Positions 7,902 through 17,296 of a DNA stretch of 64,000 nt are shown piece after piece; within the stretch, counting starts at the first letter, position 1; each line of letters begins with the position of its first letter. The translations under genes and the position numbers were made by a program. Source of the stretch: Catenulispora acidiphila DSM 44928 (GTDB taxonomy: Bacteria > Actinomycetota > Actinomycetes > Streptomycetales > Catenulisporaceae); contig NC_013131.1 in assembly GCF_000024025.1 (NCBI RefSeq), positions 1,984,001-2,048,000 on the forward strand, given 5' to 3'. The notes beneath the pieces are model-generated. The model worked only from the letters and a program-made list of their open reading frames with translations. It had not been told where the DNA came from and did not search any database.

Positions 7902-9581
7902 GTGTCGGCCAGCACTTCCCGTCCACTGCCCGCCGAGATCGCCGAGTCCGCCCACCTCGTGGCGCTCATCGAGCGGGGCAGGGCGCAGGGACACATTGCC
8001 GCAGACGAGGTGCGGCAGGCCTTTGAAGAGGCGGACATCCCGATGGCCAAGGCCAAGAGCGTCATGCGGGCCCTGACCACCGTACTCCACGAGGACGGCG
8101 TCGATCTGACGGTCAACGCCGTGCAGAGCGCCGGGGTCGCGCGCAAGCGCGTCGCCGCGGCGAGCAAGACCGCGGCCAAGAAGACGACCACGGCCACCGC
8201 GGCCAAGGCCGCGACGGTCAAGAAGGCCGCCGCCAAGACCGCCGCGCCGGCTGTCGCGGCCGCCAACGGCGCGTCCGAGGAAGGCGCCGAGGCCGGTTCG
8301 GCCGCGGCGAAGAAGACCGCCGCGGTGAAGAAGACCGCGGCCAAGAAGACCGCTGCCAAGGGCGCCGACGGCGCCGAGGCCGGCGCCGGTCCGGCCAAGA
8401 AGGCGGCGGCGAAGAAGGCCGCGCCGGGCAAGAAGGCCGCCGGCGCGAAGGGCGACGAGGAGGACGGCGAGAGCGTCGAACTCGAGGAAGACGTCGACCT
8501 GGAGATCGAACTCGACGACGAGGACGCCCCCGATCTGGTGGTCGCCGTCGCCGACGAGGAAGGCGAGGAAGCCTCCGAGGGCGACGGGGCCACCCCCGGC
8601 GACAAGGAGGAGGGCTTCGTCCTGTCCGACGACGAGGACGACGCCCCCGCCCAGCAGGTCGCCTCCGCCGGCGCCACCGCGGACCCGGTGAAGGACTACC
8701 TCAAGCAGATCGGCAAGGTCCCGCTGCTCAACGCCGAGCAGGAAGTCGAGCTCGCCAAGCGCATCGAGGCCGGCCTGTTCGCCGAGGAGAAGCTGAACGA
8801 CGGCGAGCCGCTGACCCCGGAGTTCCGGCGCGAGCTGGACATCATCGCCGAGGACGGCCGCCGGGCCAAGAACCACCTGCTGGAGGCGAACCTGCGCCTC
8901 GTGGTCTCCCTGGCCAAGCGCTACACCGGCCGCGGCATGCTGTTCCTGGACCTGATCCAGGAGGGCAACCTCGGTCTGATCCGCGCGGTCGAGAAGTTCG
9001 ACTACACCAAGGGCTACAAGTTCTCGACCTACGCGACGTGGTGGATCCGTCAGGCCATCACCCGCGCCATGGCCGACCAGGCGCGGACCATCCGCATCCC
9101 GGTCCACATGGTCGAGGTCATCAACAAGCTGGCCCGCGTGCAGCGCCAGATGCTCCAGGACCTCGGGCGCGAGCCCACCCCGGAGGAGCTGGCCAAGGAA
9201 CTGGACATGACGCCCGAGAAGGTCGTCGAGGTCCAGAAGTACGGCCGCGAGCCGATCTCCCTGCACACCCCCCTGGGCGAGGACGGCGACAGCGAGTTCG
9301 GCGACCTCATCGAGGACTCCGAGGCGGTCGTCCCGGCCGACGCGGTGTCGTTCACGCTGCTGCAGGAACAGCTGCACTCGGTGCTCGACACGCTCAGCGA
9401 GCGGGAGGCCGGCGTGGTGTCCATGCGGTTCGGGCTGACCGACGGCCAGCCCAAGACGCTGGACGAGATCGGCAAGGTCTACGGGGTCACGCGCGAGCGG
9501 ATCCGGCAGATCGAGTCCAAGACCATGTCGAAGCTGCGGCACCCGTCGCGCTCGCAGGTTCTGCGGGACTACCTGGACTAG
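7902..9581 (+). CDS. hrdB: principal RNA polymerase sigma factor (HrdB/RpoD)
   Basis: A 559-residue group 1 sigma-70 that directs RNA polymerase to housekeeping promoters. The GTG at 7902 is preceded by GAGAGG at 6-bp spacing and gives the HrdB-like N-terminus [16 protein letters not shown]; the longer in-frame upstream extension is rejected. After the sigma 1.1-like start comes an Ala/Lys-rich stretch (about 80-190) of AAKKT-type repeats, then an acidic stretch (about 185-250). Region 1.2 starts at [16 protein letters not shown], region 2 includes [17 protein letters not shown] and [16 protein letters not shown], and region 4 ends with [20 protein letters not shown] strong terminator follows the stop. 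Confidence 0.97.
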   Translation: MSASTSRPLPAEIAESAHLVALIERGRAQGHIAADEVRQAFEEADIPMAKAKSVMRALTTVLHEDGVDLTVNAVQSAGVARKRVAAASKTAAKKTTTATAAKAATVKKAAAKTAAPAVAAANGASEEGAEAGSAAAKKTAAVKKTAAKKTAAKGADGAEAGAGPAKKAAAKKAAPGKKAAGAKGDEEDGESVELEEDVDLEIELDDEDAPDLVVAVADEEGEEASEGDGATPGDKEEGFVLSDDEDDAPAQQVASAGATADPVKDYLKQIGKVPLLNAEQEVELAKRIEAGLFAEEKLNDGEPLTPEFRRELDIIAEDGRRAKNHLLEANLRLVVSLAKRYTGRGMLFLDLIQEGNLGLIRAVEKFDYTKGYKFSTYATWWIRQAITRAMADQARTIRIPVHMVEVINKLARVQRQMLQDLGREPTPEELAKELDMTPEKVVEVQKYGREPISLHTPLGEDGDSEFGDLIEDSEAVVPADAVSFTLLQEQLHSVLDTLSEREAGVVSMRFGLTDGQPKTLDEIGKVYGVTRERIRQIESKTMSKLRHPSRSQVLRDYLD

Positions 9582-9591
9582 ACGTCCGGAA

Positions 9592-9635
9592 ACCATGAGT
9601 GCGGCCGCCCTGAAGGGGGCGGCCGCACTCATGGT
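9592..9635 (+). terminator. hrdB terminator
   Basis: Perfect 19-bp arms (ACCATGAGTGCGGCCGCCC at 9592-9610 and its complement at 9617-9635) with a 6-base loop, 11 bp after the hrdB stop and followed by a T-rich run. Confidence 0.9.
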
Positions 9636-9699
9636 GTTCTGTCTGTCACAGTCCGTGAGACGTTGAACACGCTACGCACATGGCGTGCGGTTGTCAGTG

Positions 9700-9729
9700 A
9701 TTCAGCTCACAGCGATTCAGCTCACAGCG
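9700..9729. repeat. 15-bp tandem duplication between hrdB and DUF7455
   Basis: ATTCAGCTCACAGCG is present twice in direct succession (9700-9714 and 9715-9729), between the hrdB terminator and the next hairpin. Confidence 0.85.
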
Positions 9730-9730
9730 A

Positions 9731-9760
9731 AGGCCCCGGCTCCATCGGGAGCCGGGGCCT
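9731..9760. terminator. bidirectional terminator between hrdB and DUF7455
   Basis: Perfect 13-bp arms AGGCCCCGGCTCC (9731-9743) and complement (9748-9760) around a 4-base loop, flanked by A/T bases on both sides. It lies between convergent genes and is likely to serve the DUF7455 gene. Confidence 0.85.
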
Positions 9761-9843
9761 TTCAGCAACAAGCAGCAGTAGCCGTTATCGGATCGTCCGT
9801 TACAGGTCTACGCAATCGGGCCGGGGGATCGGCGCGCGAGGCT

Positions 9844-10074
9844 TCAGCGCTCTTCCTCGACGGCGGCCTTGGAGTCCGGGGTCAGCTGGTCGGAGAAGTC
9901 GTGTATCTCGATGGCGACCTTGGCCAGGCTCTCGTTGTACTTCTTGCCGTGGTGGGCGCAGAAGAGGAGCTCGCCGCCACCCAGGACGACGCGCACGTAA
10001 GCAGCGGCACCGCAGCGGTCGCAGCGGTCGGAGGCCTTGAGCGGCTCAGTCGGAGTCAGTACTGCAGTGGTCAC
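9844..10074 (-). CDS. small zinc-ribbon-like protein, DUF7455 family
   Basis: A 76-residue protein from a GTG start. It has the Cys pattern SDRCDRCGAAAYVRV and LLFCAHHGKKYNESL, suggesting one zinc-binding knuckle made of C..C and C.HH. Its position convergent to hrdB and divergent from parE is, to my knowledge, common in actinobacteria. Function unknown. The leader contains an inverted repeat CCTGCTTT/AAAGCAGG (10082-10089 and 10114-10121), which might be an operator or a 5' UTR stem. Confidence 0.85.
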   Translation of the reverse strand: MTTAVLTPTEPLKASDRCDRCGAAAYVRVVLGGGELLFCAHHGKKYNESLAKVAIEIHDFSDQLTPDSKAAVEEER

Positions 10075-10397
10075 GGTCGCACCTGCTTTCTGTGTGGTAC
10101 CCGGAACAACATCAAAGCAGGCGTTCGGTGTTCCCGCGCTAGTGATTCGGGCTCGAAAGCGTCACGTTCGCTCAGAGCGTACGCGGAAAGGGGGCGAACC
10201 GTGAGGAAAGTCAACGTTCGGTGTCGGTGGCGGCACGTAGCGTGAGCCTTGCCGCATCAGAGTGTTGCGCCGGTCACATGGACTCGCCGGGGGGACGCTC
10301 CCGGTACGCTGGCCCTGCCGTCGCTACCATTGATGCGAAACTGTGTTCGAGTGACGAGAGTCGGTCATCGATCGACGAGGGAGAGGAAGGTCCGCAA
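10075..10397. other. divergent promoter region of the DUF7455 gene and parE
   Basis: 323 bp without a supported gene. It holds the inverted repeat at 10082-10121 next to the DUF7455 start and a small stem CGCTC-A-GAGCG near 10167. The parE ribosome-binding site lies at 10384-10390. I could not assign a -10/-35 with confidence. Confidence 0.5.
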
Positions 10398-12527
10398 GTG
10401 AGTGCCCAAGGAAGGCCCGCGCCGTCCGCCGACAAGGACGGCTCCTACACCGCGCGGCACCTCCTTGTCCTCGAGGGACTCGACGCGGTCCGCAAGCGGC
10501 CCGGCATGTACATCGGCTCCAATGACGGCCGCGGTCTCATGCACTGCCTGTGGGAGATCATCGACAACTCGGTCGACGAGGCGCTGGCCGGGTTCGGGGA
10601 CAAGATCGAGATCATTCTGCACAAGGACGGCTCGGCCGAGGTCCGGGACACCGGCCGCGGGATCCCGGTGGACGTGGAGCCCAAGACCGGCCTGTCCGGC
10701 GTCGAGGTCGTCATGACGATGCTGCACGCCGGCGGCAAGTTCGGCGGCGGCTCCTACGCCGCCTCCGGCGGTCTGCACGGCGTCGGCGCCTCGGTGGTGA
10801 ACGCGCTGAGCTCGCGCGTGGACATGGAGGTCGACCGGGCCGGGACCGTGCACGCCATGTCGTTCCAGCGGGGCATCCCCGGGGTGTTCGCCGACGAGGG
10901 CCCGGAGGCGAAGTTCAAGGCCGAGTCCGGGCTGCGCAAGGTCGGCAAGGTCTCCCGCGCGCTCGTACCCAAATCGGCCGACGGCCGGCGAGCCGCGCCG
11001 ACCGGTACCCGCACCCGCTTCTGGCCGGACCGGCAGATCTTCCTCAAGGACGCCGAGTTCGTCCTGGAGGACCTGCACGCGCGGGCCCGGCAGACCGCGT
11101 TCCTGGTGCCCGGGTTGACGATCCGGGTCGTGGACGAGCGGGACGGCAAGCAGGACGAGGAGATCTTCTCCTACGCCGGCGGCATCTCGGAGTTCGTGGA
11201 GTTCCTCGCCCCGGACCGCCCGATCACCGACACCCTGCGCTTCACCGGCTCGGGCAAGTTCACCGAGACCGTGCCGGTGCTCGACGAGCAGGGGCACATG
11301 ACCCCGGCGGACATCGAGCGCGAGCTGTTCGTGGACGTGGCGCTGCGCTGGGGGACCGAGTACGACACGGTGATCCGCTCGTTCGTGAACATCATCGCCA
11401 CCCCCAAGGGCGGCACGCACCTGGTCGGTTTCGGCAAGGGGCTGCTGAAGGCGGCGAACGAGCAGCTGCGGGCGACCAAGCTGCTGAAGGTCAACGACGA
11501 CGACGTGATCCGCGAGGACGTCTTCGAGGGGCTGACCGCGGTGGTCACCGTCCGGCTGGCCGAGCCGCAGTTCGAGGGCCAGACCAAGGAGGTCCTGGGG
11601 ACCCCGGCGGCGAACCGGATCGTGACCCGGGTCGTGGACAACGCCTTCAAGGAGTTCCTGACCTCCGCCAAGCGCAACGACAAGCCGATGGCGCGCGGCG
11701 TGCTGGAGAAGATCGCCAACGCCGCCCGGACCCGGATCACCGCCCGGCAGCACAAGGAGGCGCAGCGCCGCAAGAACGCGCTGGAGACCTCCGCGCTGCC
11801 GGCCAAGCTGGCCGACTGCCGCTCCGACGACGTGGACCGCTCCGAGATGTTCATCATCGAGGGGGACTCGGCGATGGGCTCGGCCAAGGCCGCGCGCAAC
11901 TCGGAGTTCCAGGCGCTGCTGCCGATCCGCGGCAAGATCCTGAACGTCCAGAAGTCCTCGATCGCCGACATGCTGAAGAACACCGAATGCGCGGCCATCA
12001 TCCAGGTCGTCGGCGCCGGCTCGGGCCGCTCGTTCGACATCGACCAGGCGCGCTACGGCAAGGTGATCCTGATGGCCGACGCCGACGTCGACGGCTCGCA
12101 CATCCGCTGCCTGCTGCTGACCCTGTTCCACCGGTACATGCGGCCGATGCTGGAGGCCGGGCGCGTCTACGCCGCCGTGCCGCCGCTGCACCGGATCGAG
12201 GTGATCGGCGCGGGCCGGGCGAAGAACGAGTTCATCTACACCTACTCGGACAACGAGATGCGCCGCACGGTCGCCGAGCTGCTGAAGAAGGGCAAGCGGA
12301 TCAAGGAGCCGATCCAGCGCTACAAGGGCCTCGGCGAGATGGACGCCGACCAGCTGGCCGAGACCACCATGGACCCGCGCCACCGCACCCTGCGGCGCAT
12401 CACGGTGGCCGACGGGGAGTCCGCGGACAAGGCCTTCGACCTGCTGATGGGCAACGACGTGGCGCCACGCCGGGAGTTCATCATCAACTCCGCGGCGGTC
12501 CTGGACCGATCCCGGATCGACGCCTAA
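10398..12527 (+). CDS. parE: DNA topoisomerase IV subunit B (ParE; GyrB-type)
   Basis: A 709-residue type IIA topoisomerase ATPase subunit, partner of the ParC-type subunit at 21472-23934. GTG 10398 is preceded by AGGAAGG at 7-bp spacing. GHKL ATPase motifs: EIIDNSVDEALAG (N and E), DTGRGIPV and GGLHGVGASVVNALS. TOPRIM motifs: FIIEGDSAMGSAKAARN and MADADVDGSHIRCLL. The fourth residue of EGDSA-x-G is Met, as in ParE-like actinobacterial proteins, rather than Gly of classical GyrB. The C-terminus lacks the long GyrB insertion. It decatenates chromosomes together with ParC. Confidence 0.93.
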   Translation: MSAQGRPAPSADKDGSYTARHLLVLEGLDAVRKRPGMYIGSNDGRGLMHCLWEIIDNSVDEALAGFGDKIEIILHKDGSAEVRDTGRGIPVDVEPKTGLSGVEVVMTMLHAGGKFGGGSYAASGGLHGVGASVVNALSSRVDMEVDRAGTVHAMSFQRGIPGVFADEGPEAKFKAESGLRKVGKVSRALVPKSADGRRAAPTGTRTRFWPDRQIFLKDAEFVLEDLHARARQTAFLVPGLTIRVVDERDGKQDEEIFSYAGGISEFVEFLAPDRPITDTLRFTGSGKFTETVPVLDEQGHMTPADIERELFVDVALRWGTEYDTVIRSFVNIIATPKGGTHLVGFGKGLLKAANEQLRATKLLKVNDDDVIREDVFEGLTAVVTVRLAEPQFEGQTKEVLGTPAANRIVTRVVDNAFKEFLTSAKRNDKPMARGVLEKIANAARTRITARQHKEAQRRKNALETSALPAKLADCRSDDVDRSEMFIIEGDSAMGSAKAARNSEFQALLPIRGKILNVQKSSIADMLKNTECAAIIQVVGAGSGRSFDIDQARYGKVILMADADVDGSHIRCLLLTLFHRYMRPMLEAGRVYAAVPPLHRIEVIGAGRAKNEFIYTYSDNEMRRTVAELLKKGKRIKEPIQRYKGLGEMDADQLAETTMDPRHRTLRRITVADGESADKAFDLLMGNDVAPRREFIINSAAVLDRSRIDA

Positions 12528-12530
12528 GCG

Positions 12531-15488
12531 ATGGCGGCGGGCGGGGGGCCGGCGGCGCCGAGCACGGTGCTGCCCGCCGGGCGCGCCGGCGTCTGCCGCG
12601 CGGTGGTGGGCTGGCTGACCGCGCCGGAGGCACCCGCCTCCTCGGCTTCCGCCTCCGCCCCCGCCCCCGCGAGCACGCCGCGCCTGCTGCTGGTCACCGG
12701 CCCGCGCGGCGCCGGCAAGACCTTCACCCTGGCCTGGGCCGCCTCGGAACTCGCGGTCCTGGCCGAAGCCGCCGACGACGAGCGCTTCGCCTGGGTCTCC
12801 GCCCGCGGGCTGACCCCGCGAGTGCTCGCCTGGCAGCTGGCCGGCCAGCTCGGCGTGACCGTCGGCGACGCGCGAGGGCTCGCGACGGCGATCGCCGCCC
12901 GGCTGCGCGGAAGCGAGGCGAAGGCCGGCGCGGAGTCGGGGAGTTCGGGCGGCGGGCTCGGCGGGTCCGGCGGGTCCGGCGGGTCCGGGTTCGGGCCGGG
13001 GGTCGCCGACGGGGTCGCGGCTGACGGGCTGAGGGGGATCGCCGACGCGGATCAGGGCTCGAGTGCAGCGCGCGGGGACCGCGGTTCGCGGGACGCGGGG
13101 GGCGCCAGATCTGATGCCGCAGGCTCGGATTCTGCCGGATCAGATAGCCGCAGCGACGATCCCGATAGCCGCAGCGACCATCCCGGCGCCGGAGCTCCTC
13201 GATCAGACAGTCACAGCGATCATCCCGGAGCTCGCGTCAGAGTTCCCGGAAGCCGATCGGCGACGTGGGATCTGTCGGCGAGCGTCACCGACCCGGTTGG
13301 CGAAGCCGGCCTCTGGTCGCGCGTCACGATCCTGATCTCCGAACTCGACCTCGCCGGCCACCTCCGCGACGGCTCGTCGCGCCAGGCGGTGGTGGTCGAA
13401 CTGCTGGCGCCGCTGCTGGCGGTCTCGGGCGTCCGGCTGATCGTGGAGTCGGCGCACACGGACGTGGCGGACGCCGCCTCCCGCGCCGACACCTCGGCGA
13501 CCGTCATAGACCTCGCCGAACCCCGCTGGACCGACCGCGCCGAATTCGCCGCGTGGCTCGACGACCTGGTCCCCTCCGGCGGCGCGGCAGCCCCCCAGGC
13601 GTACCCGAACCCCACCAAGGCCCGCGAGATCCTCAGCCTGGCCTCCACCCGCCACGCAGGCCTCCTCGCCGCCAGCGACGAACGCCCCTGGAAGCTGGCC
13701 GCCGTCCCCTTCGACGTGGCATTCCGCGAAGGCATCGCCGACCAGATCGTCCTGGAGCCGGCCAACCTGGTCCTGGTCCAGCAACCGGCCCTCTCCACCG
13801 CCATCGACGCCCTCGGCACCGCCGTAGCCCCCGGCACCCGAGCCGCCTGGCGAGTAGCCGGCCAAGCCCTCACCAACTCCACCACCGTCCCCGAACGCGC
13901 CGCCATCCTCCACGGCGCCGCCCTAGCAGTAGGCGACCACACCCTCGCCGAAGCCGTAGCCCCCTACACCCGAGGCACCCGCCCCTCCGACGGCGCCCCA
14001 GTAGGCGACCCCATCCCCTGGCTCACCCGCTGGGCCGGCTGGCGCCCCCTCCCACCCGACACCCCCCGCCCCACACCCTGGCCAGGACCAGTGGCCGCAC
14101 TGGCGGTGGCGGCAGCAGGCCCGGCGACGCAGGCGATCGTTCCAGGAGCACCGGTCGCCGCAGTGCCGGGGACAGCCGGCGCCGCCGACATGGCGATCGC
14201 CGCGAACATGGCGGGCGCTGCTGGAGCGCAGGCTGGTGCCGGCTCGCCGAGCGCTGCCGGGCACGCTGGTGCTGGGTCGCAGGACGCGGCTGGTGATGCT
14301 GGTTCGCAGATTGCCGCCGCGCAAGCTGGTGCTGCCGGCTCGCCGGTCGCCGCTGGGCTGGCTGGCGGTGAGCGTGCTGGTGCTGGGTCGCAGGGCGCTG
14401 CTGGCTCGCCGATGGCCGGTGCGCATGCTGGCGCTGGCTCGCCGATTGCTGCCGGTAATGCTGCTAGTGCGCAGGCTGCCACCGTGCCGACTTCTGCTGT
14501 TGCCGGCTCGCAGGATGGCGGTGCCGCCTCGGCTTCCGCTGCTTCCCCGTCTTCCGCCGTTGAGCCGACGATAGCCGTGCCGCTTCCGGGTGGGGGTGGG
14601 TTGGCTGCTGAGCTGGCGGCGGCTGCTGCTGAGTTGGCTGAGGCGGTGCTTGAGTCCGCTGCGCAGGGTCGGGGTGGGCGTGCTGGTTCTGGGGTTCTGG
14701 TGGCGCCGGTCGCGGGTTCGGCGGCTGGGGCTTGGTTGCCTGATCCGGAGCCGACGCCGGCGGAGGTGTTGGTGGCCATTGATGATTTGGCGCGGGCTTA
14801 TCGGTTGGATCCTCGGAGTGGGCGGATTGTGGGGCGGCCTGCTTCGCCGGTGATGGTGAAGGCTCGGGCTGCGGCTGTGGTGGATGCTTCGCCGAGTTTG
14901 GTGCTGACTGATTCGAGTCGTCGGTTGGCTGCGCTGGGTCCGACTGCGCCGCGGGGGGCGGTGGCGGCGGTGCGGGATGTGCTGCCCGACACCGTGGTGA
15001 CCGCGGTTGCGGTGGCGCGGGATGCGTTGGTTTTCGGTGCCGGGGATGGTCGGGTGCATGTCTGGGACGTCGATACCGAGGAGCTGATCGCCGATCCGGA
15101 GGACCAGCATTCCGGTGTGGTGACTGCGGTTGCGGCCATCTGGATGCCCGATATGGACGTGCTGTTCGCGCTCTCCGGTGGTCAGGACGGCACGTTCCGG
15201 CTCTGGGCCGTGCCCGCCGACGCCAGCCTGCTGCCGGTGGAGGATCGCGGCGTGCCCGTCACGGCCGTCACCGCCGCGATGACGGAAGTGGGTCCGGTCG
15301 CCGCCGTCGCGTGGGCCGACGGCTGCGTGACCGTGTGGGATCTCGGCGAGGCACGGACCGGGCGGCCCATTCCGCTCGGCTGGGCGCCGAAGGCGCTGGC
15401 ACTCGCGGGTGACGGGCTGCTCGTCGCGGCCGGTGACGATGGGCTCATCGCGATCGACCTGCACCTCGCCGAGTTCTTCGAGGACTGA
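12531..15488 (+). CDS. large P-loop NTPase / WD40-repeat protein of unknown role
   Basis: A 985-residue protein beginning 3 bp after parE, probably cotranscribed. Walker A GPRGAGKT is at 57-64. Residues about 130-240 are Gly/Ser/Asp-rich with SDSxSDxPG repeats; about 250-500 hold a folded region with SELDLAGHLRDG and RLIVESAHTD, which look like NTPase strands. About 510-690 are Ala/Gly repeats (AGAGSP, AAGD). The last 180 residues contain WD40-like blades (VHVWDVDTEEL, FRLWAVPAD, VTVWDLGEA). The coding strand changes sharply from C-rich to G/T-rich codons around 14200. It may be a STAND-like or scaffold ATPase; function unknown. Confidence 0.75.
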   Translation: MAAGGGPAAPSTVLPAGRAGVCRAVVGWLTAPEAPASSASASAPAPASTPRLLLVTGPRGAGKTFTLAWAASELAVLAEAADDERFAWVSARGLTPRVLAWQLAGQLGVTVGDARGLATAIAARLRGSEAKAGAESGSSGGGLGGSGGSGGSGFGPGVADGVAADGLRGIADADQGSSAARGDRGSRDAGGARSDAAGSDSAGSDSRSDDPDSRSDHPGAGAPRSDSHSDHPGARVRVPGSRSATWDLSASVTDPVGEAGLWSRVTILISELDLAGHLRDGSSRQAVVVELLAPLLAVSGVRLIVESAHTDVADAASRADTSATVIDLAEPRWTDRAEFAAWLDDLVPSGGAAAPQAYPNPTKAREILSLASTRHAGLLAASDERPWKLAAVPFDVAFREGIADQIVLEPANLVLVQQPALSTAIDALGTAVAPGTRAAWRVAGQALTNSTTVPERAAILHGAALAVGDHTLAEAVAPYTRGTRPSDGAPVGDPIPWLTRWAGWRPLPPDTPRPTPWPGPVAALAVAAAGPATQAIVPGAPVAAVPGTAGAADMAIAANMAGAAGAQAGAGSPSAAGHAGAGSQDAAGDAGSQIAAAQAGAAGSPVAAGLAGGERAGAGSQGAAGSPMAGAHAGAGSPIAAGNAASAQAATVPTSAVAGSQDGGAASASAASPSSAVEPTIAVPLPGGGGLAAELAAAAAELAEAVLESAAQGRGGRAGSGVLVAPVAGSAAGAWLPDPEPTPAEVLVAIDDLARAYRLDPRSGRIVGRPASPVMVKARAAAVVDASPSLVLTDSSRRLAALGPTAPRGAVAAVRDVLPDTVVTAVAVARDALVFGAGDGRVHVWDVDTEELIADPEDQHSGVVTAVAAIWMPDMDVLFALSGGQDGTFRLWAVPADASLLPVEDRGVPVTAVTAAMTEVGPVAAVAWADGCVTVWDLGEARTGRPIPLGWAPKALALAGDGLLVAAGDDGLIAIDLHLAEFFED

Positions 15489-15506
15489 GAAAGGCGGGGG
15501 AAACCC

Positions 15507-16172
15507 CTAACCCTCGCCCAGCAAAGCCTCCCGCAGTGCCGCGATCTCCTCGTCGCTCACCCCGTGCGCCAGTAAGTACCCCTCGGCGCTGCCGTATCGC
15601 GCCCGCACGTGGGCCAGCGAGCCCGAGATCAGGTCCTCGCTGATCGGGTGCTGGAAGGTGATGTCCCCCGGATCGGTCGTGAGCCGCTCGTTCGAGATCA
15701 GGTAGTCCGCGACGATCGCCTTCTCCCCGACGCCCAGCACGTCCAGCACCAGCGCCACCAGCACGCCGGTCCGGTCCTTGCCCGCCGTGCAGTGCACCAG
15801 TGCCGGCAGCGCGCCGGGCTTGGCCAGGGCGTGGACGGCGTCGGCGAAGGCGTGCCCGCTCTCGTCCAGCCAGGCCAGGTACAGCTCGAAGAACGTTCCG
15901 GCGCCCTCGCTGTCCAGGCTCGGTGCGACGTTGACGCGCTCGACCGGCAGGTCGCCGAGCTGGTCCGGCCACGCCACGATCTCGAAGTGCTGGCGCAGGT
16001 CCACCACCGTCCGCAGCCCGATCGAGGCCAGCCAGGCGAGGTCGGCGTCGGTCGGGCGGTTCAGGCGCGCGGTGCGCAACAGGCGCAATGGCTGCACCAC
16101 CGCGCCCGAGTCCGTCGAGATCCCCCCGATGTCGCGTGCGTTCTTGACTCCGGTCAGCGGCACATCGCTCAT
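15507..16172 (-). CDS. tyrosine-protein phosphatase (LipA/PtpB-like)
   Basis: A 221-residue protein of the Y_phosphatase3 type. The signature HCTAGKDRTGVLVAL supplies the Cys nucleophile and P-loop, in the CxxGKDRTG form of bacterial phosphatases that act on phosphotyrosine or phosphoinositides. The N-terminus NARDIGGISTDSGAVVQPLR and the downstream YLISNERL motif fit the family. It follows the sucrase/ferredoxin-like gene by 1 bp on the minus strand, so the two are an operon. Physiological substrate unknown. Confidence 0.88.
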   Translation of the reverse strand: MSDVPLTGVKNARDIGGISTDSGAVVQPLRLLRTARLNRPTDADLAWLASIGLRTVVDLRQHFEIVAWPDQLGDLPVERVNVAPSLDSEGAGTFFELYLAWLDESGHAFADAVHALAKPGALPALVHCTAGKDRTGVLVALVLDVLGVGEKAIVADYLISNERLTTDPGDITFQHPISEDLISGSLAHVRARYGSAEGYLLAHGVSDEEIAALREALLGEG

Positions 16173-16173
16173 A

Positions 16174-17178
16174 TCAACGGATCTTATCGACGGCGTCCAC
16201 TCGCAGCTCCAGCGGTGTGCCGTCAGCCTTTCCGCAGCTCTCCGGACGCGGCACCGGCGCGTACGCGCCCCGGACCGACACCTCGTACGCGCGGCCGTCT
16301 TCGTGCTCGACGACCGCCGTCCACGCCGGCTCCGGATCCGGCGCGGTCTGCGTCACCGCGACCACGTCCAGCGCGCTCTCCGCCGCCTCGTCCAGCGCCG
16401 ACCGCACCGCCAGCTCGGCGACCTGCCCGGCCCGCGACCACGTCGACCGCCCCCGGCACCCCCGCACCGCCATCCGCCCCTGCCGCGCGTCGGCCAGCAC
16501 CCGGGTGGCCGAGGCGGCGTCCAGCCGGCCGTAGGAGTACCCGGACGGCAGCACCACGGCCGTCGGCGCGAACCGGTGCCCGCCGAGGTGTGTGATCTCC
16601 CAAACGGCGGGGATCTCTTGTTCGGCCTCGGGCGCCGCCACCACGTCCAGAGCCTCCGCGGCCTCCTCAGCCGCCTCAACAGCCACCGCCACCCGCCGCC
16701 CCAGCGTCGCGCAGCAAGCGTCCCGCTTGCCGTTCGTACACACCCCGAGCAGCGGCGCGTCGACGAACTCGTGCTCCAGCCCCGCCACCGCGCGGCGGTC
16801 GCCCGCGCCCAGCGCCGCGAAGTCGATCTTCAGCAGGTCGGTCGGATACGCGACCACCCCGGTCGCCAGCCACGTCCGTCGCGGATGCGTCGAGGCGGCG
16901 TACCAGCGGCGGTGCGGCGGCTCGTGGTCGTGGTGGTCCTCCACCCGGCGGATCAGCGCCAACCGGACCGCGGTCCCGGCCGTGCGGCCCTCCAGCTCGG
17001 CGCCCAGCGCCGGGTCCAGGCGGCTGGCGGTGACCGCCGTGCGCCCCCACGGCCCGGGCTGCTCCGCCAGCAGCCACGCGCCGGCCACCGCACCCGTCCC
17101 GGCCAGCGGTTCGTCCAGCTCGCGGGAGAGGACCGAACACGCGTGGGGCTGGGGTGACGGAAGTTGGTCGTCGCGCAT
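16174..17178 (-). CDS. sucrase/ferredoxin-like family protein
   Basis: A 334-residue protein of the Sucraseferredoxin-like family, related to thioredoxin-fold [2Fe-2S] ferredoxins. Start ATG 17178 gives MRDDQLPSPQPHACSVLSRE; a longer in-frame extension upstream is low complexity and overlaps the next promoter. Cys-rich motif GVCTNGKRDACCATLGRRVA near 190-210 and EITHLGGHRFAPT near 245 are typical. The final domain (WTAVVEHEDGRAYEV) is extra. The family may carry an iron-sulphur cluster; the reaction is unknown. Operon with the downstream phosphatase gene. Confidence 0.8.
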   Translation of the reverse strand: MRDDQLPSPQPHACSVLSRELDEPLAGTGAVAGAWLLAEQPGPWGRTAVTASRLDPALGAELEGRTAGTAVRLALIRRVEDHHDHEPPHRRWYAASTHPRRTWLATGVVAYPTDLLKIDFAALGAGDRRAVAGLEHEFVDAPLLGVCTNGKRDACCATLGRRVAVAVEAAEEAAEALDVVAAPEAEQEIPAVWEITHLGGHRFAPTAVVLPSGYSYGRLDAASATRVLADARQGRMAVRGCRGRSTWSRAGQVAELAVRSALDEAAESALDVVAVTQTAPDPEPAWTAVVEHEDGRAYEVSVRGAYAPVPRPESCGKADGTPLELRVDAVDKIR

Positions 17179-17296
17179 GGGTCCGACCCTAACGCTCCGC
17201 GCGCACCCTCCACACCGGTCGCTTTTGGGGACTGTCGGGTTCACGATGGTGGTGGCGAGAGAGTTCGGGGGTGCTCCGAGGAGTGAGGTGCGCACC

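Noticed and set aside
13923-15464. 513-codon frame on the minus strand inside the P-loop/WD40 gene
   Set aside because: The product is Ser/Arg/His low complexity and mirrors the repeats of the sense gene; the sense frame has a P-loop and WD40 motifs.
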